From positions 1 through 64,000 of the forward strand of contig NZ_JACYFC010000006.1 in assembly GCF_014803385.1 (NCBI RefSeq): a stretch of DNA of 64,000 nucleotides, given 5' to 3'. The stretch's first letter is position 1, and every line of letters starts with the position of its first letter. Made by a program: the position numbers and the translations under genes. Origin of the DNA: Marinomonas colpomeniae. GTDB taxonomy: Bacteria > Pseudomonadota > Gammaproteobacteria > Pseudomonadales > Marinomonadaceae. Shown here one piece after another: positions 49,849-58,278 of the stretch. The notes beneath the pieces were generated by a model. It was given only the letters and a program-made list of their open reading frames with translations, did no database searches and was not told the origin of the DNA.

Positions 49849-50589
49849 TTAAAAATAACGATATTGAATATCTACAGTTTCATATTTACCTGCAGCATTA
49901 GCGATATTAGCTCGCCCAGTAAAACGCAATAATTTTTTCTCTGTGGCATCGTAGGCAACAACGATAGGGTCAACTGCGAGTTTTACCACCCAAGAAATGG
50001 GTGATAAAGAAAAGCAAATCGCATCACTTTTTGTTCCATCGATACAAGGAGCGCGACTAAAACGGAAGCGAAATGTAGTTTTCTCGCTTGGCACTAAATA
50101 ATCGACGCTGAGCTTCTTACCAGATTCCAATACAGACCAATATTGCTTAATAAAACCATCAAACCCAGCATCAATTATCATGCCCGCGTCTACTTTAAAA
50201 CGTTTTGAATCTTGTTTAGAGACTGAGTTTTCTTTGTAGCTAACAACGAGACTATTACCTTCTTGCCTTACGAAAATCTCTTCACCATTACGTTCGTTTA
50301 TTTGACTTAAACTTGGAGCAATAAGGGACTGCGAAAAATCAATTGTTTTACGTGCAAAAACGTCACCGTTTGGCTCAGTGTATTTTACTTCGTGAAGTAC
50401 ATGATTAATTTTTTTATGGGTTTCTCTATACAATAAAGAGCCTGTTTTTAAGCTATAAGCGCTACCTATAATATTACTGCCTATAGTGCTGCTATTTGCG
50501 GCCTGAACTAGACTAATAGAACTAAATAAGAAAATAAAAACAGCAATTATTGCTACACACTTTTGCTTTAAATAGACTAAAAGCACCAT
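49849..50589 (-). CDS. Exported protein of unknown function
   Basis: 246-residue protein with a signal peptide (residues 1-32, CVAIIAVFIFLFSSISLVQA). The mature part is beta-rich and has one pair of cysteines (RAPCIDGTKSDAICFSL). I do not recognise the family with certainty; it looks like the DUF3108-like beta proteins. The ATG overlaps the stop of the DUF2878 gene (TGATG arrangement), so it belongs to the lipid operon. Confidence 0.75.
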   Translation of the reverse strand: MVLLVYLKQKCVAIIAVFIFLFSSISLVQAANSSTIGSNIIGSAYSLKTGSLLYRETHKKINHVLHEVKYTEPNGDVFARKTIDFSQSLIAPSLSQINERNGEEIFVRQEGNSLVVSYKENSVSKQDSKRFKVDAGMIIDAGFDGFIKQYWSVLESGKKLSVDYLVPSEKTTFRFRFSRAPCIDGTKSDAICFSLSPISWVVKLAVDPIVVAYDATEKKLLRFTGRANIANAAGKYETVDIQYRYF

Positions 50590-51122
50590 CACTCAATCCC
50601 TCTAATATCCAAGTCTTGATCTTCAAACAAGTCCCATTTTTCACTAAGCCAAAATCCAAGTGGCAACACTATGGCCCAAACAAGGGCAACGACGAGCAAA
50701 GACATAAAAATGGGTTCTGCTAATGTGATACCAGCAAGTCTAGCGCCTGCAAAATAACTCATCGTTGGTCCAATCATGCCCAATGCTGAACTCAATAAGT
50801 ATCGAGATCGTAGAAATGCTAAACTATGAACAAACAAGGTTCCTGTGCTTACCCAAAGACATAATAGCCAAACAGGTGGTATAGCAATAACACCATTCTC
50901 GTCGTCGTTTGAAAAAACGCCCAGTTGAAACAAAGTACCATCAATCAGTACCCCAAGAGCAACAAACACAAACAACAGCCGCCATTCACGACGCGTCGTC
51001 ATAAAATAGCGATCATGTAGAAACAAATACAGGGCGGTTGCTGCAAGCGCCCAAGCACTGCCTGCGAGCAAACAAACAAACCAGATGATTTGAAACAAAG
51101 CCGCATTAAAGAAGCGCTTCAT
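50589..51122 (-). CDS. DUF2878 membrane protein
   Basis: 177-residue protein with about six hydrophobic helices, including FQIIWFVCLLAGSAWALAAT and LSSALGMIGPTMSYFAGARLAG. It matches the DUF2878 family, often beside Cfa-like methyltransferases. The frame opens with a TTG at 51134; the ATG at 51122 is taken instead, without a strong ribosome-binding site for either. It follows the Cfa-like gene within 15 bases. Confidence 0.82.
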   Translation of the reverse strand: MKRFFNAALFQIIWFVCLLAGSAWALAATALYLFLHDRYFMTTRREWRLLFVFVALGVLIDGTLFQLGVFSNDDENGVIAIPPVWLLCLWVSTGTLFVHSLAFLRSRYLLSSALGMIGPTMSYFAGARLAGITLAEPIFMSLLVVALVWAIVLPLGFWLSEKWDLFEDQDLDIRGIE

Positions 51123-51136
51123 ATTGTCAGCCAAAC

Positions 51137-52423
51137 TTATGTTCGTACAGTCAAAACAGGTTGCTCGATAGACAAACGATGCTCAGGTTTTGCAAACACA
51201 AACTGCCCAGTGCTGATCGCTCGTTCTTTAAAGCCACCTTCACAATACGCGAGGTAAAAATCCCACATACGGCAGAACACATCATCAAACCCCATGTCCA
51301 TGACATGGTGACGAGCCGCATGGAAGCGTGTGCGCCAATCCGCAAGTGTTTTAGCATAATGCTCAGTAATATCTTCTAAACCGACAATTTGCATGTCTGT
51401 TTTAGATGCAATTTTATGAGCAATCACTTGGTTAGATGGCAAGCAGCCACCAGGAAAGATATAACGCTGAATGAAATCAACAGAACGACGCGCATAGTCA
51501 TAACGCTGATCGGCAATGGTAATTGCCTGAATAACCATTACACCATGAGGCTTCAATAGTGCACTGCATTTTGAAAAATAACTGTCGTAGAACTTATGAC
51601 CAACCGCTTCAATCATTTCGATCGATACGAGCTTATCGTATTGGCCTTCTAAATCACGGTAATCTTCAAGTAACAAAGTAATTTTATCTTGTAAGCCTTC
51701 TGCTTCTACTCGTTCTTTGGCAAATTCATATTGTTCTTTAGAAATGGTGGTCGTTGTGACTTGGCAGCCATAATGTTTGGCCGCATGAATCGCCATGCCA
51801 CCCCAACCCGTACCAATTTCTAAAAGATGATCCTCTTTACTCAGCTGTAGCTTTTGACAAATACGATCCAGCTTATGAACAGAGGCTTCTTCTAAAGACG
51901 CTCCTTTTTGAGGATAAATCGCAGAGGAGTACATCATGGTTGGATCAAGAAACAAAGAGAAGAAATCATTACCGAGATCATAATGAGCAGAAATATTTTC
52001 TTTTGAACCTTTTTTAGTATTAGCATTCATTTTGTGCATGATCTTGGCACCAATACGGCTCCATATAGGCCGTTTGGCATCCATTTTATTAATCAAATTT
52101 AAGTTAGCTACCATCAAACGAATCACGGCAACAACATCAGACGATGTCCACCAGCCTTTCATATAAGCTTCACCGGCACCAATGCTACTGTTCAGAAAAA
52201 TATCTCGATAAGTATTTATGTCATGAATATGGATATGAGCAATGTACTTCGAGCTCTCTTTTTCTTCACCAAATAAGTAAATATTACCATTTTCTTCTAG
52301 AATTAAATGACCGACTTCCAATCGCTCTAACATAGCAAAAACCATTTTACGGGCTAGGCTATCGAACCATGTCGTTGTGTTGTTTTTTCTCACTTTTTGA
52401 TTATCCATACTTACGGAGTTCAT
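51137..52423 (-). CDS. Cyclopropane-fatty-acid synthase-like SAM methyltransferase
   Basis: 428-residue enzyme that methylates or cyclopropanates unsaturated acyl chains of membrane lipids. The SAM-binding site LLEIGTGWGGMAIHAAKHYG, AHYDLGNDFFSLFLDPTMMYS and the late DFIQRYIFPGGCLPS are clear. AAGGAG precedes the ATG. In Rhodobacter a Cfa-like enzyme under RpoE/ChrR takes part in methylated or furan fatty acid formation; whether this one makes cyclopropane, methyl or furan products is not visible. It follows the DUF1365 gene in the operon. Confidence 0.92.
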   Translation of the reverse strand: MNSVSMDNQKVRKNNTTTWFDSLARKMVFAMLERLEVGHLILEENGNIYLFGEEKESSKYIAHIHIHDINTYRDIFLNSSIGAGEAYMKGWWTSSDVVAVIRLMVANLNLINKMDAKRPIWSRIGAKIMHKMNANTKKGSKENISAHYDLGNDFFSLFLDPTMMYSSAIYPQKGASLEEASVHKLDRICQKLQLSKEDHLLEIGTGWGGMAIHAAKHYGCQVTTTTISKEQYEFAKERVEAEGLQDKITLLLEDYRDLEGQYDKLVSIEMIEAVGHKFYDSYFSKCSALLKPHGVMVIQAITIADQRYDYARRSVDFIQRYIFPGGCLPSNQVIAHKIASKTDMQIVGLEDITEHYAKTLADWRTRFHAARHHVMDMGFDDVFCRMWDFYLAYCEGGFKERAISTGQFVFAKPEHRLSIEQPVLTVRT

Positions 52424-52480
52424 AATTATTAGTCTCCTTAATGAGTGTTTTTTTCAAATGGACCACTTTTTGATAAACAG

Positions 52481-53269
52481 TTAATGGGTAGGGTGCGAAT
52501 GAAACGGTACCTTTTTCACCCACAATTTGAATGCTTGCCAGTAAATACCAAATGCTACTTGCATCGTCATAACCGGATAGCTAAAAAGCACTCGAGCCAT
52601 AGAAGAGGATGTCATTGGCACACGGGATAAAGATAAAGTGGCATCAAACACACGTTGCTCACCGGATAATTCTTTATTCTCCATGTGAACAGCTAACTTC
52701 TTAGCTGGAATGTTGCTGCGCCAATCATAAAAATGATCCATTGGGTGAAACGGCGACACATGCATTTCCTTATTAAATTGAATACGTTGCGTCTGATTAT
52801 TTGGATCACATTTTAAAATGTAAGCAATTTTTTCACTCCAAGGCGTGTTCGTGACCTCAAGCAACATGGCTTGCAATTTTTCTTCCTCATCAAAACAGTA
52901 ATAGATGGTGATTGGATTAATGATAAAACCAAAATAACGGCAATTCGTCAGCATACGAACTGGGCCTGAAAGTGCTAAGCCAAGGCGTTCATTTACTACA
53001 TCGAGTACCGCTTGTTTTATCGATACAGAAGCATCACCAAAATAATCTTTACGGGCAAAACGTGCTAAAGACCAAGTTTTCATAGACCACCAAGGACTCA
53101 AAGCCAAAGCGGTATCTAATTCATCTAAATCAAAATACATCATAAAAATACGATATCTAAAAGAATGAGATCTAGGAGAAAAACGACGGTGTCGAACGGT
53201 GCCTTGATAAATAGCACTGTGTTTCATCGCACCGTTTTCGTTCATCGTTTCAATGGACTGACTCACCAT
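52481..53269 (-). CDS. DUF1365 family protein
   Basis: 262-residue protein of the DUF1365 family, found beside flavin amine oxidases and Cfa-like genes. [53 protein letters not shown] and [14 protein letters not shown] are the conserved blocks. The start is uncertain: the ATG at 53269 overlaps the upstream stop, and ATGs at 53245 and 53227 are also possible (the family usually begins near KHSAIY). No biochemical role is established that I know of. Confidence 0.88.
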   Translation of the reverse strand: MVSQSIETMNENGAMKHSAIYQGTVRHRRFSPRSHSFRYRIFMMYFDLDELDTALALSPWWSMKTWSLARFARKDYFGDASVSIKQAVLDVVNERLGLALSGPVRMLTNCRYFGFIINPITIYYCFDEEEKLQAMLLEVTNTPWSEKIAYILKCDPNNQTQRIQFNKEMHVSPFHPMDHFYDWRSNIPAKKLAVHMENKELSGEQRVFDATLSLSRVPMTSSSMARVLFSYPVMTMQVAFGIYWQAFKLWVKKVPFHSHPTH

Positions 53270-54513
53270 TCCACACCCAGTCCATTCGCCACTCGCACAC
53301 CACTCCAGCAACCATCTTCATGGAATCCGTTACGCCAATAAGCGCCACAGAACCAAGTGTTATTCACGCCATTAATGTCTGACCAACGATCCTGTGCTTT
53401 GATACCTTCTAACGTAAAAGTAGGATGTGCGTATTTAAAGCTGCCGATGATTTTACCTGGCGCAATCATGTCAGTTTGATTGAGAGTAACAACATAGGTC
53501 GTATCGCTTGAAAAATGTTGCAAGATGTTCATGTTGTAGCTGAGGGTTGCTGGCTTATTTTGGTCTGTACCTAGATGATAATTCCAGCTCGACCAAGCCA
53601 GTTTGGCTTTTGGCAACAAGCTAGTGTCTGTGTGCAGAACGACATCGTTATTACGATAAGGAATAGCAGACAATATATCTTTTTCGTCTTGGCTTGAATC
53701 AGCAAGCAACGATAACGCTTGATCACTATGACAAGCAAAAACCACTTGATCGAATGTTTCTTCAGAACCGTCTTCTAGTTGAATCACCACACTATCAGCA
53801 AATCGCTGTACTTGCTTGATTTGAACACCTAAACGAATTTCATCTGTAAAACTCTCGACTAAAGGCTGCAAATATGCAGAAGAACCACCTTCAATAACAC
53901 GCCACTGTGGGCGATCACTCACACTCAACAAACCATGATTTTTGAAGAAGCGAACAAAAAACACCAAAGGAAACGCCATCATTTCATCCAGTGTAGATGA
54001 CCAAATAGCGCTCCCCATTGGAATCAAGTAATGACTCGCAAAGCGTTTCCCATAGCCTTTCTCTTTGAGGTATTCACCTAATGTAACGCCTTCTCGTAAT
54101 TCGCCACTTTCTAAGTCTTGAATGGCTTCTTTATTAAAGCGAAGAATGTCTTTCAACATACCAAGGAAAGGGAAATTAAAAAGATTACGTCGTTGAGAAA
54201 ACAAGGTATTTAAATTATTTCCGCCATATTCCAAGCCTGTACGCTGACAGCTAACGCTAAAGCTCATTTCCGTTGCGCGTGAAGAAACACCGATCTCGTT
54301 CATCAATCGAATAAAGTTCGGGTACGTCCAATCATTAAAGACAATAAATCCGGTATCAATTGCTCTGGTACCCTCTTCTTCTTGCACTTCTACGGTTGCG
54401 GTATGACCACCAATACGTTGTGCTGACTCAAATACGGTAACCTCATGTTTACGCTGTAAAAGGTATGCGCTGGTTAACCCTGAAATCCCTGATCCTATAA
54501 TGGCCACTTTCAC
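53263..54513 (-). CDS. FAD-dependent amine-oxidase-like oxidoreductase
   Basis: 416-residue flavoprotein. The FAD-binding [20 protein letters not shown] at the N terminus, [15 protein letters not shown] and [15 protein letters not shown] are those of the amine oxidase/desaturase-like group. The C-terminal [19 protein letters not shown] completes FAD binding. The start is a GTG with AAGGAG seven bases upstream. It acts with DUF1365 and the Cfa-like enzyme, probably on fatty acyl chains; the substrate is an inference. Confidence 0.9.
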   Translation of the reverse strand: MKVAIIGSGISGLTSAYLLQRKHEVTVFESAQRIGGHTATVEVQEEEGTRAIDTGFIVFNDWTYPNFIRLMNEIGVSSRATEMSFSVSCQRTGLEYGGNNLNTLFSQRRNLFNFPFLGMLKDILRFNKEAIQDLESGELREGVTLGEYLKEKGYGKRFASHYLIPMGSAIWSSTLDEMMAFPLVFFVRFFKNHGLLSVSDRPQWRVIEGGSSAYLQPLVESFTDEIRLGVQIKQVQRFADSVVIQLEDGSEETFDQVVFACHSDQALSLLADSSQDEKDILSAIPYRNNDVVLHTDTSLLPKAKLAWSSWNYHLGTDQNKPATLSYNMNILQHFSSDTTYVVTLNQTDMIAPGKIIGSFKYAHPTFTLEGIKAQDRWSDINGVNNTWFCGAYWRNGFHEDGCWSGVRVANGLGVEW

Positions 54514-54604
54514 TTATTTGTCTCCTTAAAACTCAGTACCTTGTGTACTAGGCACGATAATGTATTTTGTCAGCTTCGCTTGTTTTGAAGTGTAAATTTT
54601 TGAA

Positions 54605-55369
54605 CTACTTTGTCTCTGTACTTTTAGGCGCCAACATAGAAAGCCATAATTTGGGAAAATGACGTCCCATCCAAAGCATGGCAGACAATCGCTTCGGAAA
54701 AGCGAATTCGTACGGGCGTGAATTCAATGCCGTATGCATGCGTTTTGCGGCTTCATCTGCTGACATAAGAAAAGGCATAGAAAAAGTATTTTTTTGCGTT
54801 AGAGGCGTATCGACGAAACCAGGTAATAAGCAAGTGACATCAATATTGAATTGCTTCAGATCCATTCGAAGAGAAGATAAAAAATATCGTGTTGCCGCTT
54901 TACTTGCACCATAAGCTTCAGCTTGCGGGAATGACGCTTGTACCGCTTGTGAGCTGACACCAACAAGATGTGGGTGATGCGCTTTCTTTAGTAGTGATAA
55001 ACAAACATCAACGCTGTTCACCAAGCCAAAAAAGTTAACCGACATAACTCGATCCATCATTTTCCAATCAGGATTTTCATCCGTTATGTCTAAGTATTCG
55101 CAAGTCCCTGCATTTAAAACGGCGCAATCTAGATGTGATGTTAAAGCACTAAGCGTCTCTTTCATTGCATCTACCTGATTCCCATCAGACACATCAAAAG
55201 GGGCAAAGATCAAGTGTTCATAGGTATCGAGAAGTAGTGTAAGTTCACCCTGTGTTCGAGCACTTGCCAATACCTTCCAGCCGTCATCTAAATAACGCCT
55301 AGTAAGTGAGAGACCAATACCAGAGCTAGCGCCCGTTATCCAAACAATTCGCTGATTCACATCCTTCAT
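54605..55369 (-). CDS. Short-chain dehydrogenase/reductase
   Basis: 254-residue NAD(P)-dependent oxidoreductase. The cofactor motif TGASSGIGLSL is at residues 12-22; the catalytic YGASK (YxxxK) follows a serine-containing VGVSSQAV. LPGFVDTPLT is the usual post-catalytic loop. It lies between the SnoaL-like and amine-oxidase-like genes in the same operon. The substrate is unknown. Confidence 0.92.
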   Translation of the reverse strand: MKDVNQRIVWITGASSGIGLSLTRRYLDDGWKVLASARTQGELTLLLDTYEHLIFAPFDVSDGNQVDAMKETLSALTSHLDCAVLNAGTCEYLDITDENPDWKMMDRVMSVNFFGLVNSVDVCLSLLKKAHHPHLVGVSSQAVQASFPQAEAYGASKAATRYFLSSLRMDLKQFNIDVTCLLPGFVDTPLTQKNTFSMPFLMSADEAAKRMHTALNSRPYEFAFPKRLSAMLWMGRHFPKLWLSMLAPKSTETK

Positions 55370-55384
55370 TAAAATATCCCTAGA

Positions 55385-55828
55385 CTAAACCGCTAATCGT
55401 CTTTTTAATTTTCTCACGACAGACCCTAACAAAGGCACATGCTCATAAATAAGCTGTCCTAAATCGTAAATATCTTCATGAAAGTAAATACGTCCATTGA
55501 ATTGCACCTGACTTATGCCACGGACTGTGATGGTTTCCTTACCAAGCTTAGGATGCTTAAAGTGCATATTCCACTTTATGTAAGCGGTATTTTCTGAAAC
55601 TACTTGATCTAAGTATTCAAACCGACCACTTTGAACATTCACACTCATCTCAGAAAGATACGCATGAAGTGCTTCTGAACCACGTAGTTCGTGCACAGGA
55701 TCTTTGAAGACAACATTTTCTGTATAAATTTCATCGATTTTATCTAACTGCGGATGTTTGACATCTTGATAAAATTCTTTGAAACGTTCGATTAACAAAT
55801 AATTAGAATCCATTTTAGAATCCGCCAT
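55385..55828 (-). CDS. SnoaL/NTF2-like protein, first gene of the stress operon
   Basis: 147-residue soluble protein with an NTF2-like fold (ERFKEFYQDVKHPQLDKIDEIY, VVFKDPVHELRGSEALHAYL). It has no signal peptide. The frame opens with a GTG at 55837; the ATG at 55828 has GGAG three bases before it, so the start is uncertain by three codons. It leads the minus-strand lipid operon and sits behind a TGATCC-type ECF promoter shared in form with rpoE. Confidence 0.85.
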   Translation of the reverse strand: MADSKMDSNYLLIERFKEFYQDVKHPQLDKIDEIYTENVVFKDPVHELRGSEALHAYLSEMSVNVQSGRFEYLDQVVSENTAYIKWNMHFKHPKLGKETITVRGISQVQFNGRIYFHEDIYDLGQLIYEHVPLLGSVVRKLKRRLAV

Positions 55829-55878
55829 ACGCTCCACTTGCCTTAAAATAGGGAATCAATCCGTTTTTATCTACTTTA

Positions 55879-55908
55879 CTTAAACGCTGCCATTTTTGTT
55901 TTGGATCA
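55879..55908 (-). promoter_or_regulatory. ECF sigma promoter of the lipid operon
   Basis: On the minus strand TGATCC (55908-55903) is followed after 18 bases by TTTAAG. The -35 equals that in front of rpoE and that known for the RpoE/ChrR group (TGATCC, from memory), so the operon is probably read by the sigma factor encoded divergently. Confidence 0.7.
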
Positions 55909-56037
55909 CATTTTTTGTGTAAACACTATTTCAAATAAAAAGTTATTAACCTAACGCATACATTAAATTCACTTGCTCTATCATTTACCCCTATTTTTTG
56001 CCTTTGCTCATCTTTTATTTAGGTAAATAGAAAAAAG

Positions 56038-56067
56038 TGATCCACACTTACCTTTGATACGTATATT
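56038..56067 (+). promoter_or_regulatory. ECF sigma promoter of rpoE-chrR (autoregulation)
   Basis: TGATCC (56038-56043), an 18-base spacer and TATATT (56062-56067), 55 bases before the sigma factor start. The same -35 and spacer face the other way 130 bases upstream. Confidence 0.75.
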
Positions 56068-56121
56068 AATTAAACGCAAGCAAAGCGTGATAACAGCCTT
56101 CCTTTCTTTACGGAGCTATAA

Positions 56122-56697
56122 ATGGAACGCGCAACAAAATTACAATCTGACGAGCAGCGCATAGATGATATGTTTGCGATTGCTGAACATAAAGATCAAG
56201 CAGCTTTAGCTCGTTTGTTCGACCACTATGTTCCAAAGGTGAGAGCTTTTTGTCTCGCTAAGCAACCAGGTGCCAATTTGATGGCCGATGATATTGCTCA
56301 GGAAGTAATGATCCGTATATGGAATAAGGCTCACACATACAAGAAAGAGTCAGCCTCTCTTAATACATGGGTTTTTACTCTAGCAAGAAACGCACGTATT
56401 GATTATTTGCGTAAAAACAGCCGCCATCAGTCTGATATTGATCCTGAGTATCTTTGGCAAAATGTCATCGATGAAAACGCAGATCCGTTTAAAGACGCTC
56501 AGCAGAAAAGGGACCAAGAACGTATCCAACAAGGTTTGGATAAGTTGCCACCTGACCAAAAGCAGGTATTGGCAAAGGTTTATTTAGAAGGCAAAACTCA
56601 CAAGGAGGCAGCGGAGGAGTTATCTCTTCCCCTAGGCACAATTAAGTCTAGAGTCCGTCTTGCTTTGCACAAACTCACTATTTACGTTAAGAGGTAG
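56122..56697 (+). CDS. rpoE: ECF sigma factor of the RpoE/ChrR (singlet oxygen) group
   Basis: 191-residue sigma-70 family protein. Region 2 contains NLMADDIAQEVMIRIWNKA and NTWVFTLARNARIDYLRK; region 4 is LPPDQKQVLAKVYLEGKTHKEAAEELSLPLGTIKSR in overlapping helices. It precedes a ChrR-type anti-sigma gene by six bases. In Rhodobacter this pair answers singlet oxygen. GGAG is found before the ATG. Confidence 0.93.
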   Translation: MERATKLQSDEQRIDDMFAIAEHKDQAALARLFDHYVPKVRAFCLAKQPGANLMADDIAQEVMIRIWNKAHTYKKESASLNTWVFTLARNARIDYLRKNSRHQSDIDPEYLWQNVIDENADPFKDAQQKRDQERIQQGLDKLPPDQKQVLAKVYLEGKTHKEAAEELSLPLGTIKSRVRLALHKLTIYVKR

Positions 56698-56703
56698 TAT
56701 TCG

Positions 56704-57399
56704 ATGACTAACTACCATCCATCGATTGAAATGTTGACCGATTACGCTGCAGGCTCATTAGCCTTAGCTCACTCTTTGTGTGTGTCTACACATTTAGAAC
56801 ATTGCAATGAATGCCAGCAGCAAATTAGAAAACTTGAAATGCTCGGTTCGCACCTGTTTGATCAAACACCAACAGAAGAACGCCAGCTAAACAGTTTAAA
56901 AAACAGCTTTTTCGATACACTAATGAAACAGCCGAAAGCAGAAGATCGCGTTGAAAAACCACTTCAGCTAAAAAATCCATCGCAATGGGATGAATACAAA
57001 ATCCCTAGCAGCTTACGCCAGTTCATTACTAAAAATTATGATGACCTTAATTGGATGCGATTATCACCCTCTTTTAAAATTGCCACACTTTATAACGAAG
57101 AAGGTGGAGCACAGATTGCACTGACTAGAGTAAAAGCGGGTGCGCATATGCCAACCCATACTCACACAGGTGATGAGATAACATTGGTATTGGAAGGTGC
57201 GTTTTCAGATGAGAGTGGAGTATATCGCCAAGGTGACTTTATTAATCGTGATGCCAGCCATAAGCATAAGCCTATTGTCACCAAAGATGCGGAATGTATT
57301 TGCTTAACCGTTCTAGATGCACCAATTGAGTTTACCGGTTGGTTAGCACGATTATTAAACCCAATTATTCGTCGCTATCACCCCCATTCTCAAGCATAA
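56704..57399 (+). CDS. chrR: ChrR-type cupin anti-sigma factor
   Basis: 231-residue anti-sigma factor. The N-terminal zinc anti-sigma domain has HLEHCNECQ (HxxxCxxC) near residue 31, with an earlier conserved HPSIEMLTDYAAGSLA. The C-terminal cupin carries AHMPTHTHTGDEITLVLEG, a likely second metal site, and YRQGDFINRDASHKHKP. In the known system the anti-sigma domain holds the sigma factor and the cupin is needed for response to singlet oxygen. All key residues are present. Confidence 0.93.
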   Translation: MTNYHPSIEMLTDYAAGSLALAHSLCVSTHLEHCNECQQQIRKLEMLGSHLFDQTPTEERQLNSLKNSFFDTLMKQPKAEDRVEKPLQLKNPSQWDEYKIPSSLRQFITKNYDDLNWMRLSPSFKIATLYNEEGGAQIALTRVKAGAHMPTHTHTGDEITLVLEGAFSDESGVYRQGDFINRDASHKHKPIVTKDAECICLTVLDAPIEFTGWLARLLNPIIRRYHPHSQA

Positions 57400-57501
57400 A
57401 AAAGAGACAGTTTATACTTCACTCACAATTAATCATGGGCGAATATGAACGCACGATTGCAGACGTTAGCCAATAACAAGCAAAGTTTGTGAAATTCTGG
57501 T

Positions 57502-57534
57502 ATAGTCCTTGTTCAATCAAATAACAAGGACTAT
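57502..57534 (+). promoter_or_regulatory. Perfect hairpin enclosing the ribosome-binding site
   Basis: ATAGTCCTTGTT (57502-57513) pairs perfectly with AACAAGGACTAT (57523-57534). The right arm holds AAGGA, the ribosome-binding site of the gene starting at 57540. If transcribed, the 12-bp stem would hide it. TATAGT at 57501-57506 could alternatively be a -10 box, which would make the repeat an operator. Confidence 0.55.
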
Positions 57535-57539
57535 TTATC

Positions 57540-57731
57540 ATGGCAACTAAGAAAAAACAGCCAGCTGCTTCGGAAACGTCGGAATCCATTGAAAAGCAGA
57601 TGCAAGAGTTCCTTGCCCGTGGTGGAGAGATAGATAAAATTGATTCAGGTGTTAGTGGACAATCTCAGTTAACAGGATCACGTCATATTTCCCTTGGAAA
57701 CAGTAAAACAAAACCACAAACTCCATCTTAA
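57540..57731 (+). CDS. SutA-like small protein
   Basis: 63-residue polar protein with a lysine-rich start (ATKKKQ), a helical IEKQMQEFLARGGEIDKI and a disordered tail. The helix resembles the conserved part of SutA, a Pseudomonas RNA-polymerase-binding protein of slow growth, as I recall it (EEFLSRGGKVQEI); the acidic N terminus of SutA is missing. Its expression may be controlled by the hairpin in front. Confidence 0.72.
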   Translation: MATKKKQPAASETSESIEKQMQEFLARGGEIDKIDSGVSGQSQLTGSRHISLGNSKTKPQTPS

Positions 57732-57905
57732 AGTTTAAGGTTTTTTACCTTTCATAAATATCTTCTGTTTCCATTTGTACGCCAACTCTATAGAAACCGT
57801 TCTAGAGTGATTACCCTAACATCTGGTTAGACACCCTAAAATGAACATAGGTTGGCGCCTCAAATCCACAGTTATCAATTGAATTCAGACTTCTAGTCTA
57901 CTTCC

Positions 57906-58124
57906 ATGAAAGATGAATATATTATGCTTACCGAATCTGATCGTGCATTTTTTCAGCCTAAATGGCGTCGTGTTGCAGCTACTTTATTCTGCGTTGCTTG
58001 GTCCATTGTAGAATGGATGTCTAATGAACCAATTTGGGCCATGATGGCAGCAGGCATAACGACTTACTGTTTATGGAATTTTTTCTACAAATTCGACGAC
58101 AGTAAAGACTCATCTTCCGAGTAA
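57906..58124 (+). CDS. Small membrane protein of unknown function
   Basis: 72-residue protein with two hydrophobic helices (VAATLFCVAWSIVEWM and IWAMMAAGITTYCLWNFF) and an acidic serine-rich tail. No family recognised. The ATG at 57924, six codons in, is an equally likely start; neither has a strong ribosome-binding site. It lies alone before the olsF regulatory region. Confidence 0.65.
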   Translation: MKDEYIMLTESDRAFFQPKWRRVAATLFCVAWSIVEWMSNEPIWAMMAAGITTYCLWNFFYKFDDSKDSSSE

Positions 58125-58178
58125 TATTTTTAGTATTTCCTTTATATTGCACGACTTCACACTTCTTAAAATAAGGTG

Positions 58179-58218
58179 TCGTCACATTTTTGCCACGCAA
58201 TCGTCACGTCATCGTAAT
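58179..58218 (+). promoter_or_regulatory. Pho-box-like tandem repeat upstream of olsF
   Basis: Four 7-base units with exact 11-base period: TCGTCAC, TTGCCAC, TCGTCAC and TCGTAAT at 58179, 58190, 58201 and 58212. PhoB binds direct repeats of CTGTCAT-type units with this spacing. Distance to the gene is 61 bases. Regulation by phosphate limitation would suit ornithine lipid synthesis. Confidence 0.55.
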
Positions 58219-58278
58219 ATTCACACTCTACCCTCACTGTAAGCCAACTAAAGACACTTACAAACGAGGAGCAACACT

